A stretch of 64,000 nucleotides of DNA. It comes from Zea mays. Its lineage: Eukaryota > Streptophyta > Magnoliopsida > Poales > Poaceae. Position 1 is the stretch's first letter. Each line of letters opens with the position of its first letter. Shown in pieces: positions 46,427-58,533 of the stretch. The notes under the pieces were generated by a model. It ran no database searches. It was given only the letters and a program-made list of their open reading frames with translations, and had not been told where the DNA came from. The stretch spans positions 15,638,434-15,702,433 of the forward strand of contig NC_050099.1 of assembly GCF_902167145.1 (NCBI RefSeq), in the 5' to 3' direction. The position numbers and the translations under genes were made by a program.

Positions 46427-46575
46427 TAGCAACACTTAGACAAAACCTAGTTTGCACATTCTAGTTTGATTATTTGCATAGGTTGTGCTCTAGGGATTTA
46501 ATTGTGGCCTAGTTTAGTAAAAGTTTTAGAAGTCCTAATTCACCCCCCCCTCTTAGGCGTCACCTGTTTCCTACA
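46427..46575 (+). repeat. Sirevirus C LTR3, right piece
   Basis: It continues LTR3 from TAGCAACACTTAGAC to TTTCCTACA. It includes the U5 end TTCACCCCCCCCTCTTAGGCGTCACC. Confidence 0.92.
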
Positions 46576-48480
46576 ACCTCATTGGTGAGTCTTAGTTGTA
46601 TGGCCTAGTTTACCACATTTAGAGCATAATCTCTTTTTCTTACTACTGGTAACCTCATCATATGGCTTGATCCTAGACTTACTTAGCCTCCCTTATTTCC
46701 TTCTAAGTTTAGTTTTTTCAACTTTGTAGCCTAAACTAACTTTTGGCCACTAATCCTCAGATGTCAATGGACTGAAGGCATCAACATATGCCTTCTCGAA
46801 CCTTCAAGTAGAGAAATACTCATGAAAAAAATTCATACATCTATACCTCTCTACCAAGTCTTGCAGCGAAAGCTAATGCATGGTTGTAGGGTTGTTGTTG
46901 ATGTAATCTAATCAAAGAATTTGCTCCTGCTCCACATACATGGATGATCCTCAACCAACCATGTAAGGACCTTAGGATCCTTCTCATCTATCTTCCCCAT
47001 GAAGAAGTTGAACTTGTCAACAGTAAGGCTTTTAGTAGCAGCCCACATGTCCTTGCCATAAAGGTTTGCTGCTGAAACTTTTCTTCATGTTCTTCAATCA
47101 ATGCCTTGTACATTCTCTATGTTCAACTCCTAGATACACATATTCTACAACCAATTATATCCCTTTGCTTGTATCAGTAATAGTGACCAAACCTATACAC
47201 AACTACTTTGTTAATAAATGGAGATGCAACAATTACTCTATGTTAATAAGTAAAGATGCAACACACTTGGAGGAGTAGCGATCACTTCTTCACATTGTTG
47301 ATGAGCTAGGTCTAGCTTTCTTTAGACTCTATATGTAACCGAGTATGACCAATTATGACCATCCACTACAACTGTTGAAGCCAACTGACCTCTTGACCTC
47401 CCTATCAAGTGAATGTCATTCATGGCAATGTAGGGACTACAGATTTGCAAGAACCCATTGATGCATGGTTTAAGAGATACAAAGAATATGATGGAACACA
47501 TGCAACCATTATTCCCTTTAGTTTGTAGGTCAACAAAACTACCATGTACTGATCTTAGGCAACAAGTCATAACTATCATCCCACGTCCCATGTATCATGT
47601 CAATTGCTATATGCTTCTCTCTAACAACTCTATCATATGGAACTTCCATCGAGTACTTCGTTAGACCATCCTACAACTCCTTTTGTCCAATTTCAGAAAT
47701 CAGAATTATCATGCAATAAATTCACAAGTCAACTAGTCACACATTTGTTAGAGGCCATTGTTTGATCACATTTATTAAAAGAACCACATGTGTGCATTGG
47801 TCCACTAGTCTTAACCTGCAACGAAAATAAGATTTCATGTTAGTACATACAATCATCAAGTAATGAAAGAAAATACTTGAATTATCTTATAACCAATGCA
47901 TTCTTACTTGTGGATGCAAAGAAAGTCCACTTGCAAGTTGCAACCTTTATTAGCACTCTTGCATATGGCTCTAAAATGTGTCAAAGCATGATCATTAAAG
48001 ATAACATGGTGTGCAACTGATGACTTGTATTGATCCACATTTGGAAACACTACATTCTCAAAATACATGGACCATCGATATCCTATGGTAACTTCATAAG
48101 ATCATACTCATCCTCCATATCAACTATCTCACCGTTAGGATCAAACTTAGTGCCAAAATAATCATCAACAGAATTAAAGGAAGCAACCAAACCAATGTCA
48201 TAGCTGCTATCACTACGTACAGCTACTGAACTAGTGTCACAATACATGTCCTCCTCATCAACTCCTACATCCTGATCATAATGTGTGGGTATCTCATCAA
48301 TGGCTTCATCAACACTAAGAAGGCTACAAGTAGGGTGCCATCTACATTTAGTTGGTGAACATTGCAATGGTCCTTAAAAATCATCTATCTAGGCATTTAT
48401 GCACACTACTCGCTTTTCTAAATTTAGTTGAAACCATTCAAGCAGACTAGCATCAATTTCAATTTCATAAGAATCATTAT
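46576..48480 (-). pseudogene. MULE (MuDR-type) transposase relic
   Basis: On the minus strand the N-terminal acidic region is at 48367-48083 (DEIPTHYDQDVGVDEED). Further down are KYSMEVPYDRVVREKH (about 47610-47660), TKSLTVDKFNFFMGKIDEKD and LTWLVEDHPCMWSRSKF (about 46910-47050), and a zinc knuckle CSKCGKLGHTTKTH (about 46590-46640). This order, with the SWIM/zinc-knuckle C-terminus, is that of MURA-type transposases. Many stops are present (for example within the segment before the zinc knuckle). The catalytic core around 47080-47600 is degraded. The last residues are at 35991-36094, beyond Sirevirus C. Confidence 0.82.
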
Positions 48481-48488
48481 CCGTTGAA

Positions 48489-49885
48489 AGGACTGTGATA
48501 CCTAAGAGGGGGGTAGTCAACTTATAACTTGGTCTCTAATTTTTCCTAGTCAAAACCTTTGTAATGATAAACTATCTATATGTGCAACTATGATTTTAAC
48601 TATGTGTGTTGCTACCACTACCACAAAAAGTTATGAAACCTAGGTTCCAAACCTATCAAATAGCCTAACAACTAAGCGAGAAAGGTACAGAACATAATGA
48701 AGGTACACAATATAAATCAAAATATAAAAAGCGATAGAGATACAAACTTCTCTTTTATGACATGAGTATTTTTATCGAGGTATCGAGAAACATGTAAGCT
48801 CCCCTAGTCCTTATTGGAACCCCTCACAAGGATGTCCATGCAAGGGACAAGCCATCATTTAGGTAACTTCATATATAGCTCTTGAGCTTTTTCCATGTGC
48901 AAGTGGTCTCCCATATGGCCTCTCTCGGACCGTTCCTCACCATCTTCATTATCGGGTTTCAGGCCTAAACGCTATGGGCCTCGGTTCCTTCAGTACATGG
49001 TGGCAGCCATACCACTAATGCAATTGGTGCGATCTCACAAAACTATAAGCCCCTTCAAGTCAACTTCATTTGGTGCACACAAACACCAAGTGGTTTTAGA
49101 TATTCAACCTCACTAAACAACATGCCTAACCCTAAAACAATCACTATAAGCAGTGGTTTAAATAACCTATGTACTTCATAGAGCACATATGCTAATCATC
49201 AAGAGATTCTTTGAGAACTTGAGTGTCTAGAGATAATACAAATGATTTTCAACACACTAGATATGTTCTTTCGCTCCCACACTGCTCAAGTAGCCATCTT
49301 TAGGGGTATATATAGCCCTAATCTAAACTATAGTAGTTTAAGCATGCACAATTTCTACACAGGCACTCAACATGTATGGTGCACTCACTAGACATGTTTG
49401 ATGGATCCATGTTAGCTAGCTATTGGGTTCAAGTTGTTGTCGACTGTTGGAGACTTGGTATCTGGTGCGATGAATGGTCTAGGACACATCCAATATCTTA
49501 TGGGATTCTCTAAATTGCACTGTAACCTCTCTAGTGCAGCACCATACACATTTTTGTGCCTCGTAATATATGCATATTTACTTGTCTGGTGCACCTAGGT
49601 GCATTTGCCCTTCTACACATAGTACCAACGTTATTCGGTGCTTTAACCAGTGCCCCACCGAACATGTCCGATGCTACCAAGCAACATGTATTTTTCTTCA
49701 TTTCTTCGCATGTCTTCATACGAGCTTCTTCTCTCTTGTGTCTTGGATTTTTCCATGTACTTGTAGGTCTAGCTTGAGGTGTTGATCATCCATATGACCA
49801 CTTTGCCTTAGTCCAATTTCACTTGTGCATCCTTTGAACTATATCCAAAAACACTAGCAAATAATGTTAGTCCAAATGGTCATAA
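48489..49885 (-). repeat. Old Sirevirus-type LTR relic (3' LTR)
   Basis: This begins near GTGATACCTAAGAGGGGGGTAG, the complement of the Sirevirus U5 end. Near 49800-49880 its complement resembles the start of the Sirevirus C LTR (TTTGCTAGTGTTTTTGGATATAGTTCAAAGGATGCA). It is very diverged. A second, similarly diverged copy is at 59265-60010. Confidence 0.65.
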
Positions 49886-50348
49886 GCACCTTGGCTTTGT
49901 ACCTCTTTTTCATGTCCTTAGGTGTGGGATTGTTTGAACAATCTTCCATAAAGTGCCCCTTCTTGCCACATCCATAACATCCTTTTTTCTTTGTTATTTT
50001 CTTTCAATTGTAAATTGGATGCCTTCAACTTAGAGGAGCACACCTATAAGATTCATATTGTGAATCATCTTAATCACCTTCTTGATTCGTTTAATTGTTT
50101 CCTCATCAACATCAGAGGAGGTGGAATTTGGATCATCATATTATGTGTCCTCATCTTCATCTTTACCTGAGAAGCTTGACCTTTCAATTTGCTTGTTGCC
50201 TTCATCTTTTTATGCTCATCACATGGCAAAGCTACTCTTTTGCTTGATAAAGTGATTTCTTCTTGACCCATCTTGCATTACATCTCAAATGCCACCAACT
50301 TGCCAATGACAAGTATTAGGATCATTATGCTCAAGTCCTCAATAATGT
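49886..50348 (-). pseudogene. Old Sirevirus Gag relic, 3' part
   Basis: The minus strand encodes the zinc knuckle CYGCGKKGHFMEDC at 49940-49985. An acidic and Lys-rich region follows on its upstream side up to the Tat-2 insertion. It pairs with 58534-59264, which holds the N-terminal part of the same Gag. Confidence 0.7.
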
Positions 50349-50944
50349 TGTTGGGACCATGCTTCGTCGCCGAAGGTCCTGCAGGAAGAAACAACTTCGG
50401 CTGAAGCTGTCTGCACGTGATGACCGAAGGTTGCTGTTCATGAAGCTTCGGAATTACAAACCGACTTAAAAGTAGAATGACCTTTTAGTCCATAAGTGTT
50501 TGAGTCGTTGTTGTAAACTTTTATGAGGGGCAGGATTGTAATTCCTCACAGGCTGTGTCTTGTGCCTATAAATAGTGAACAATATTCCTTTACTGTTCAC
50601 GCATTCCTGTAATTGCAATCGCATCACTCGGAAATTATTCTTCGCCAAGGCAGAGGTATGAATGTGTCTAATATTTGAATACACTAAGTTAATATAATAT
50701 GAAAGTGATGTTATTCATTTATAATTTATTTGTCTTTGATGCTTCATATCTCGTATTATTTTATATAATCTATTAGAGTTCAATTACGAAGATTCAACCT
50801 TCGTAATTGTACCGTCCTTAACCTTCGTCCGAAGTTCATTAAATCCTTAAGGGAATAATGCTTCAGTGGACGAAGGACATTGACATTTAACATTTTATGT
50901 TGCCTTGTTCTTAATTCATAGCATTTGAGAACGAGTCCCCAACA
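50349..50944 (+). repeat. Tat-2 5' LTR
   Basis: 596 bp with TATA box TATAAATA at 50567-50574. Ends TGTTGGGACC and GTCCCCAACA. Confidence 0.95.
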
Positions 50945-50956
50945 TTGGCGCCCACC
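50945..50956 (+). promoter_or_regulatory. Tat-2 primer binding site
   Basis: TTGGCGCCCACC follows the LTR directly and equals the first 12 bases of the Tat-1 site. I do not assign the tRNA. Confidence 0.75.
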
Positions 50957-50988
50957 TCCAGTGAACTCACTACCACTTTTCTGAGCTG

Positions 50989-53900
50989 ATGGCTTCGTTC
51001 AATATTCAAGCTGGAGCTGCTTCGGTTTCGAAGCTGGTACTCCCGATAACAGGCGGATCATGTTCAGAACCAGCCAACAAGAAGCAGAAGAAGGAAGCAC
51101 AGAGAAGGGTACAGCATGTCGGGGTGCAAGGACCCTTCATCAAGTCAAGATGGTCTCACATTCCTATTACCTTCTCCCAAGAGGATCTTCAACTCAAGGA
51201 TTACCCACACAATGATGCTATGGTTATCTCTTGTGTTATCAAAGGATTTCTGGTCCACAATGTTTTGGTTGATACAGGCAGTGCAGCTGATATCATATTT
51301 GCTAAGGCCTTCAAACAGATGCAAGAGCCCGAAGATAAAATTCTTGATGCCACACATCCCCTCTGTGGCTTCGGAGGAAGGCAGATTGTAGCACTCGGCA
51401 AAATCTCAATGTCAGTGGCCTTCGGGTTCATCAACAACACAAGGACTGAACAAGTTATGTTTGATATCGTTGACATGGAGTACCCTTACAATGCAATCAT
51501 TGGTCGTGGTACTCTTAATGCCTTCGAAGCAATTCTGCATCCAACTTATCTTTGCATGAAGATACCTTCGGACCAAGGGCCCATTGCTATTCATGGAAGT
51601 CAAGAAGCTGCCAGAAGGGCCGAAGGAAATTGGACAGACTCAAAAGCAATCCATAATATAGATGGAACTGAAGCTTGTGAGCAATACAAGTTCAGAAGGG
51701 AAAAAGCTGCTTCGGCTGATCAGCCGAAACCCATGCTCTTATGTGAGGATATAGCAGAGCAGAAGGTGCTATTGGGATCTCAATTGTCCGAAGAGCAGGA
51801 AAAAACCTTGATAAGGTTTTTGTTCAACAATAAAGATGTTTTTGCTTGGTCAGCTAATGATCTTTGCGGAGTTAACAGGGATGTTATTGAGCACTCGCTC
51901 AATGTTGATCCATCCTTCAGACCCAGGAAACAGAGGCTTCGGAAGATGTCTGATGACAAGGCCGAAGGTGCTCGGAATGAAGTGAAAAGACTCCTCAGTG
52001 CCGGAGTTATTAGAGAGGTAAAATACCCAGAATGGTTGGCTAACACTGTTATGGTGAAGAAGGCCAATGGTAAATGGAGAATGTGCATCGATTTTACTGA
52101 TCTCAATAAGGCCTGTCCGAAGGATGAGTTTCCATTGCCAAGGATAGATTCTTTAGTCGATGCAGCAGCTTCATCAGAACTTATGAGTTTGCTGGATTGC
52201 TATTCAGGCTATCATCAAATCTGGATGAAGAAGGAGGATGAACCAAAAACCAGTTTTATAACCCCTAGTGGGACATACTGTTACCTTCGGATGCCTGAAG
52301 GGCTTAAGAATGCTGGAGGAAGCTTCAGCAGAATGACAGCAAAGGTTCTCCATTCTCAGATAGGTAGGAATGTACTAACTTATGTTGATGATATCATTGT
52401 AAAAAGCACGAAGCAGGATAACCACATTGCTGATTTACAGGAGACCTTCGCTAATTTTAGACAGGCTGGTCTAAAGCTGAATCCAGAAAAATGTGTCTTC
52501 GGAGTAAAGAAGGGGAAATTTCTTGGTTGCCTAGTTTCAACAAAGGGAATTGAGGCCAACCCAAATAAAATCGAAGCTATACTTCGAATGGAGCCACCAA
52601 GTACAAAAAAGGGGGCTCAAAGATTGACAGGAAGGCTGGCATCTCTCAATAGATTCATATCCAGATCAGCAGAGAGAAACTTACCATTCTTCGAAGTGCT
52701 GAAGTCAGCCGAAGTCTTTCAATGGGGACCAATCCAGCAGAAGGCCTTTGAAGAGCTGAAACAGTATTTGATAGATCTAACAACACTAACTCCACCTACG
52801 CCAGAGGCTCCTTTGTTATTATATGTGGCAGCTTCGCACTCAGCGGTAAGTGCAGCACTTGTCCAGGAGAAGCTTGAAGGTCAAGTTAAGAAGCAGGCCC
52901 CAATATATTTCGTATCCGAGGTTCTTAGTTTATCAAAGAAAAATTATACAGAATTGGAGAAGGTACTATATGCTGTTTTGATGGCCTCCAGGAAGCTTCG
53001 GCACTATTTTCAAGCTTACAACATAATTGTTCCTTCTTCACAACCTCTGAAGAATATTATGAGAAACCGAGAAGCTACTGGAAGGATTGGAAAATGGGCT
53101 GCAGAGCTCAATGAATTTTGTATTGATTATGTTCATAGATCTTCGATTCAGTCCCAGGCATTAGCAGACTTTATTGCTGACTGGACGCCAGGGGCTCAGG
53201 AGGAAGAAACAAATAAAGATGCCGAAGCATGGACAATGTTTTGCAATGGGTCTTGGGGAACCTTCGGAGCAGGAGCGGCTGCTGTGTTGATTTCACCTTC
53301 TAAAGTTAAAACTTGTTATGCGACAAGACTTGATTTCAGTTGCACAAATAACATCGCTGAGTATGAAGCTCTGCTTTTGGGTCTTCGGAAATTAAGGGCA
53401 ATGGGAATCAGAAGGGTCATTCTTAAAACTGATTCTCAAGTCATCTCTGGTCATATTGACAAGAGCTACAAAGCAAGAGACCCGAAGCTTGAAAAGTATC
53501 TAGATACAGTCCGAAGGATCGAGGCTTCCTTCGAAGGTTTCTCTGTCAAAAATATTCCTCGTGGAGAAAATGAATACGCTGATCTATTGGCTAAGTCAGC
53601 AGCCCAGGGGCTGCCTATACCTTCGGAAGTATTTTTTGAAACAATAAAAGCACCTTCGGTCGAGCTTCTTGAAAGAGCAATCCTTAATATATCCCCTGTT
53701 TATAGTGAAGATTGGAGAACTGAGATTATCTCTTTCCTCCAGGGTAATTTTCTTTCAAACGACGAAGCTTATAACAGGAGGATAGAAGCAAGAGCTCGAC
53801 CATATGTCATAATAGAAGGGGAGCTATATAAGCGTGGGGTCTGTTCCCCATTGCTCAAGTGCTTATCCAGATCCGAAGGTATAGAATTAATGAAGGACAT

Positions 53901-54942
53901 ACATGCAGGTCTGTGTGGATCTCACATTGGACCTAGGCCTTTGCTTGGGAAGGTTTTTCGCCAAGGATTTTATTGGCCAAAGGCAGCTTCGTATGCAGCG
54001 GATTTAGTTCAAAAGTGTGAAGGTTGTCAGAAATGTGCAAGAGATCAAAAACAACCTTCGTCTTTAACTCAGTTAATACAACCCACATGGTCGTTGCAAA
54101 GGTGGGGTCTAGATTTGCTAGGTCCATTACCACCAGCACAGGGGAACTTAAGATATGTGGTGGTGGCAGTGGAATATTTTTCCAAATGGATTGAGGCGAA
54201 GCCCTTAGCCACAATCACTTCATTTACTATTCAAAAGTTTTTCTGGCAAAACATTGTTTGTCGCTTCGGAGTGTCGAAGGCTATCACTGTTGATAATGGA
54301 ACACAGTTTGATTCTGAAGCCTTCAGAGAATTTTGTAATCAAATCGGCACGAAGATCCATTTTGCATCAGTCCGACACCCAGAGTCAAATGGACTTGTTG
54401 AAAGAGCCAATGGGATCATAATGACAGGAATAATGAAGTCAATCTTCAATCAGCCCAGGGGAAAGTGGTCGGACGAGTTAATCAAAGTGGTGTGGAGTCA
54501 TAACACAACCATGTCAAGATCAACAGGCTTTACACCCTTTAAACTATTGTTTGGTGACGAAGCAATAACCCCAGAAGAGGCCAAAACAGGATCAATAAGG
54601 ACAGTAGCTTCGGCAGAAGGCGAAAACGAAGCTGATTGCTCTGTGGAAAAAGATGCTATTAAAGGGATCAGACTTCAAGCTGTGGAAAACATCAATAAAT
54701 ATCAAGCTGAAACAATAAAATGGCGTGATAGAAAGGTCAAGCTGAAGAATATTGAACCAGGACACTTGGTACTTTGAAGAGTAGCTAACCCTGAAACAGT
54801 AGGCAAATTACAGCTGAAATGGGAAGGCCCCTTTTTGGTAGTATCTTCGTCAAGACCCGGTTCCTACAGATTGAAGGATATGGACGGCAATGACATTCCT
54901 AGATCGTGGAATGCGGATGAGCTTCGGCGATATTATGTTTAG
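50989..54942 (+). CDS. Tat-2 Pol, one in-frame TGA near the end
   Basis: The frame opens at ATG 50989 and runs 1262 codons to TGA 54775-54777, then continues in frame for 54 codons to TAG 54940-54942. Domains: protease VDTGSAADI near residue 94; RT with YVDDII near 465; RNase H around MFCNGSW (about 750) with the Tat-style TNNIAEYEA; integrase zinc finger about 975-1015, then acidic residues in LDLLGP (about 1041), VDNGTQFD (about 1102) and NGLVE (about 1137). The TGA removes only the chromodomain-less C-terminal tail (KWEGPFLVV, PRSWNADELRRYYV). The first 30 residues may be a remnant of a Gag start or a new start. All catalytic motifs look intact. Confidence 0.93.
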
Positions 54943-55873
54943 TTCGATGTAATTTTTTATATTCTTTTTTGTGGCACCCTTTTCCTTTCCAAAGGGGGAG
55001 AAAGGTTTTTAATGGGGCCACAACATGTAATTTTTCTTTTCCTTATTTCAATCCTATAAGAGAGATATCCCCCAAAAATATAAATGTAAAAGCTGAGAAC
55101 GCACCTTCGAGTGCAAAGAAAAAAAGAAAAGAAAACAGGAAGAAGCTCCTAAGGGAGGCTTACAGCGAAAAATAAACGCTGGTTCCGCCGAAAGTAAAAG
55201 GCGAAGAAGCTCCTAAGGGAGGCTTACAGCGAAAAATAAACGCTGATTCCGCCGAAAGTAAAAGGCGAAGAAGCTCCTAAGGGAGGCTTACAGCGAAAAA
55301 TAAACGCTGATTCCGCCGAAAGTAAAAGGCGAAGAAGCTCCTAAGGGAGGCTTACAGCGAAAAGTCAACGCTGATACACCGAAAAGTAAACGGTGAAGCC
55401 GAAAAGTAAACGGCAAAAAGATTTTTATCATTCTTGAGGAGATGAAGGGCCGTACTTATGGTTTTTGAACATTTGTCCTAATATTCATTTGCACATTACA
55501 TGTCATCATGTCATTTGCATTCATAAACATCCATTTAGACATATAGAATCATCATTATGCTACACAAAAAAGACAGGTGCTTCAGAAAATAAGGAAAAGA
55601 TTCGAAGGAAAAATTTTCTATGCTTCGTTATGTACGAAAAGAAGGGAAGGTGTTTTTCGCCTTCGGCTCAAAAGAGAAGTTTCGTCCACAGCAAAGCAGA
55701 TTGAATACGGATAAGGGAGACAGGATATATTACAAGGTATGTACAAATTTACATAAGTTATTCCATATCTATATTACAAGAGTTTCTCCAAGAATTTTTG
55801 CAGGAAAGCATATTATAAGCAACTTTAAGCTTCAGCTAAGGCTTCGTCTTCAGTTTTGTCAAACTTCAGCATT
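54943..55873 (+). repeat. Tat-2 post-pol spacer with 64-bp tandem repeats
   Basis: A unit starting GAAGCTCCTAAGGGAGG repeats at 55142, 55206, 55270 and 55334 (period 64) and decays after 55398. Each unit has an inverted CTCCTAAGGGAG core. The remaining spacer to 55873 is A-rich with no supported gene. Confidence 0.92.
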
Positions 55874-57487
55874 GTCAATCTTCAGCTTCGTCATCCTGTA
55901 AATACCAAATAGCAGAGTAAGAAAGGTACAAATTTCAAAGGAGAAGGTAAAAGTAACAAACATAAGTTTCTTACCGGCTTAAGATGGCTTCGAGCTTCGT
56001 CGCCTGCCATTTTCCGCCCGCCACTTACCCAGATCTGGGTCATGAATCTATTTCCGATACTTCTGGCTAAGCTTGGGATATCCATCAAATCTGAAGCTGA
56101 CAAGCTGAAGTTTGGTCTGTTCACAATGTTTCCATGGGTGCAGCCAGCCTTCAAAAAAGCCGTAGCTGTGCCCCGAGAAGCTACCAGGGCGCAGAAGTCA
56201 GCATGCCCACCAATAACTTCGTCAAGGGCGTCAACTTCGCCTTCAATATATTCTAATGTTCTTGGCAGATTCTCAGCTGAAGGTGTAAATTTCGAAGAGC
56301 TAGCTCCGACAGAGTGAAACACATCCTTCAGCCGCTGCACACATCGGCTGCCGAAGCTTAAGCATTTCTCCTGAAGATCTTTAAAGGATTTCTGCAAATT
56401 TGAGTATTTATCCACTTCAGCTTTCAGGCTTGCTTCAAAATATTTCTTTTCTTGCTCGAATTTTTCTGATTGTCGGAGCAATTCATTCTTTAATTTGTCA
56501 TTTTCAGTTTGGACTTCAGCCAAAGAGCCCTCCATGGTCTGAATAACAAAATCCTTCTTTTCTAATGCACCTTCGTGCTCTTTGACCATGATCTCAAGGT
56601 CTTGGATTGCGAAGTCTTTCTTTTTCAGATTGGCTTCGTGATTTTCAACTTTTTCAGCCAAATCTTGAATGACGGCTTTGTTTTTCTCTTCCTCCAGATC
56701 TTGTTGCATTTTCAGAACCTTGCTTAATAATATGCTCTATCGAAATGATCTTTGTTAGAACACGACCCAAAAGTTAATAATAATAGTAATAAAATAACAA
56801 AAATATTCGTTACCTTAAAGTTAGCATAAAGCAAGCTTCCGGCGATGTGTTGTCGTTGATAACGGCATAAGTCCGCTTCCAGCTTCGGCAAGCCAATGCT
56901 TTTGGAGAGGGTTCTAACAATTTTGGCCTCGGTGCGGTTTTGAAGGCATCTTAGTTTCCCTTCGTTGACCCCACCAAATAGCATAGCCCCTGATTTATAT
57001 CCGCAAGATATGGCATATTTTTTCAACTCCTCTTTTTCGGTGTCTGTTAATTCTTGTCCGAGCAAATCTTGAAAGTTAAAATCTCCTTCTTCTGAAATTT
57101 CATCAATCTGCTCTTTCCCCTTTTCAGTTGCCGTATTCACTGCAGCCATAGTAGCTTCTTCTCATTCTCACTGAAATAGCCCGACTTCACCATCTTGGAG
57201 AAATCAGCCTTGGAGACAGTCGACTTTCCGAAGTCCAAGTGGCTGGGCTTGCTTGGCACGGCAATATGGTAATCATCATCGGAATCAGCTTCCTCAATAT
57301 TTCCTTCTTCCGCTTCGGCAACAACTTCTTCTGTCTCGGCAACAGCCTGCTCTGTCTCGGCAGTACGGATTCCTTCCGAGGTCACCAGTCCGGATCGTTG
57401 CATCGCTTCGGAGATAGGAACAGTCTCCGCTCCTTCGGCTTCGCCTCCCTCACGCTCAACTCTAGCGGTAGAGCGCACTCTGGCCAT
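55874..57487 (-). pseudogene. Tat-2 antisense spliced gene, internal domain lost
   Basis: Minus-strand exons: 57487-56814, 56736-55975 and 55894-55874 (stop at 55874-55876). Intron 1 is 56737-56813 (GTAACG...GATAG), intron 2 55895-55974 (GTAAGA...TTACAG); both joins are in frame. The N-terminus (MARVRSTARVERE) leads to an acidic part and FGKSTVSKADFSKMVKSGYF, comparable to the Tat-1 antisense protein before its gypsy-type transposon domain. That domain is absent; a frame change near 57137-57149 links to a helical region and then a long coiled coil (EKVENHEANLKKKDFAIQDL and repeats). The tail is acidic (DDEAED). The frame change may mark the deletion scar or an indel. Function is unknown. Confidence 0.78.
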
Positions 57488-57672
57488 TTAATTCTGAATT
57501 TCTTGGGAACTAAAAAACTTTTTCTTCTGAAGCTTTTTCTTCTGACGAAGTAGGCTTTAGACTGGAGCTTCGTCTGATTGCGAGAGTCAAGCTTCGGCTA
57601 TGGTTAAAAATTTTGGCAGCAAAACAGTGCAATAGCAATGAATGTTGTGGTAACTTCACATCTACCCGTCTG

Positions 57673-57680
57673 TTTATATA
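57673..57680 (-). promoter_or_regulatory. TATA box for the Tat-2 antisense gene
   Basis: The minus strand reads TATATAAA 186 bp upstream of the antisense ATG (57487) and about 260 bp inside the 3' LTR border. Position and orientation parallel Tat-1. Confidence 0.7.
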
Positions 57681-57937
57681 GTGCTGCAGGTAAGAAGGTG
57701 AATCGTCAGGATTTTTACACCAGGCAAACAGCTGCTTACACCCGCTGCGCGGTGGACCGCAGAGACCAAATAGTAACCCTGCAGGGTGGGACCGCTACGC
57801 GCTCGAAAACTGAATCGTTTCTCGACAACGAGCTCAGGGAAGGTGTTTTTCGGACCTTCGGCTTCCTGAAGCCTAAGAGACTTTTTTCACGGATCAAGCT
57901 CGTTACGAAAAACGATCTAGCACCGCGAAGGGGCTAC

Positions 57938-58533
57938 TGTTGGGACCATGCTTCGTCGCCGAAGGTCCTGCAGGAAGAAACAGCTTCGGCTGAAGCTGTC
58001 TGCACGTGATGACCGAAGGTTGCTATTCATGAAGCTTCGGAATTACAAACCGACTTAAAAGTAGAATGACCTTTTAGTCCATAAGTGTTTGAGTCATTGT
58101 TGTAAACTTTTATGAGGGGCATGATTGTAATTCCTCACAGGCTGTGTCTTGTGCCTATAAATAGTGAACAATATTCCTTTACTGTTCACGCATTCCTGTA
58201 ATTGCAATCGCATCACTCGGAAATTATTCTTCGCCAAGGCAGAGGTATGAATGTGTCTAATATTTGAATACACTAAGTTAATATAATATGAAAGTGATGT
58301 TATTCATTTATAATTTATTTGTCTTTGATGCTTCATATCTCGTATTATTTTATATAATCTATTAGAGTTCAATTACGAAGATTCAACCTTCGTAATTGTA
58401 CCGTCCTTAACCTTCGTCCGAAGTTCATTAAATCCTTAAGGGAATAATGCTTCAGCGGACGAAGAGCATTGACATTTAACATTTTATGTTGTCTTGTTCT
58501 TAATTCATAGCATTTGAGAACGAGTCCCCAACA
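57938..58533 (+). repeat. Tat-2 3' LTR
   Basis: 596 bp, about eight substitutions from the 5' LTR. The sequence before it (CGCGAAGGGGCTAC) contains the likely polypurine tract GAAGGGG. Confidence 0.95.

Larger units (their letters stand above)
36095..46575 (+). mobile_element. Sirevirus C: three-LTR, pol-less Copia array
   Basis: Order: LTR1 (36095-37460), PBS, gag remnants (37544-39646), non-coding, polypurine tract, LTR2 (41060-42404), a second copy of only the last part of the internal region (42405-43238), LTR3 (43239-46575, interrupted by a small LTR element at 44463-46426). No pol sequence is present. The outer flanks are GCCTC and ACCTC, a 5-bp TSD with one mismatch. LTRs end TGTAAGGAAA.../...TTTCCTACA and carry the Sirevirus palindromes. 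Confidence 0.9.
50349..58533 (+). mobile_element. Tat-2: gag-less Ty3/Gypsy (Tat clade) element
   Basis: LTRs are 50349-50944 and 57938-58533 (both 596 bp, about eight mismatches), with termini TGTTGGG/CCCAACA. A perfect TSD AATGT is at 50344-50348 and 58534-58538. It has a PBS, one long pol frame, 64-bp tandem repeats and a spliced antisense gene. The pol ATG is only 45 bp from the LTR: no gag is present. Total length 8.2 kb. Confidence 0.95.
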
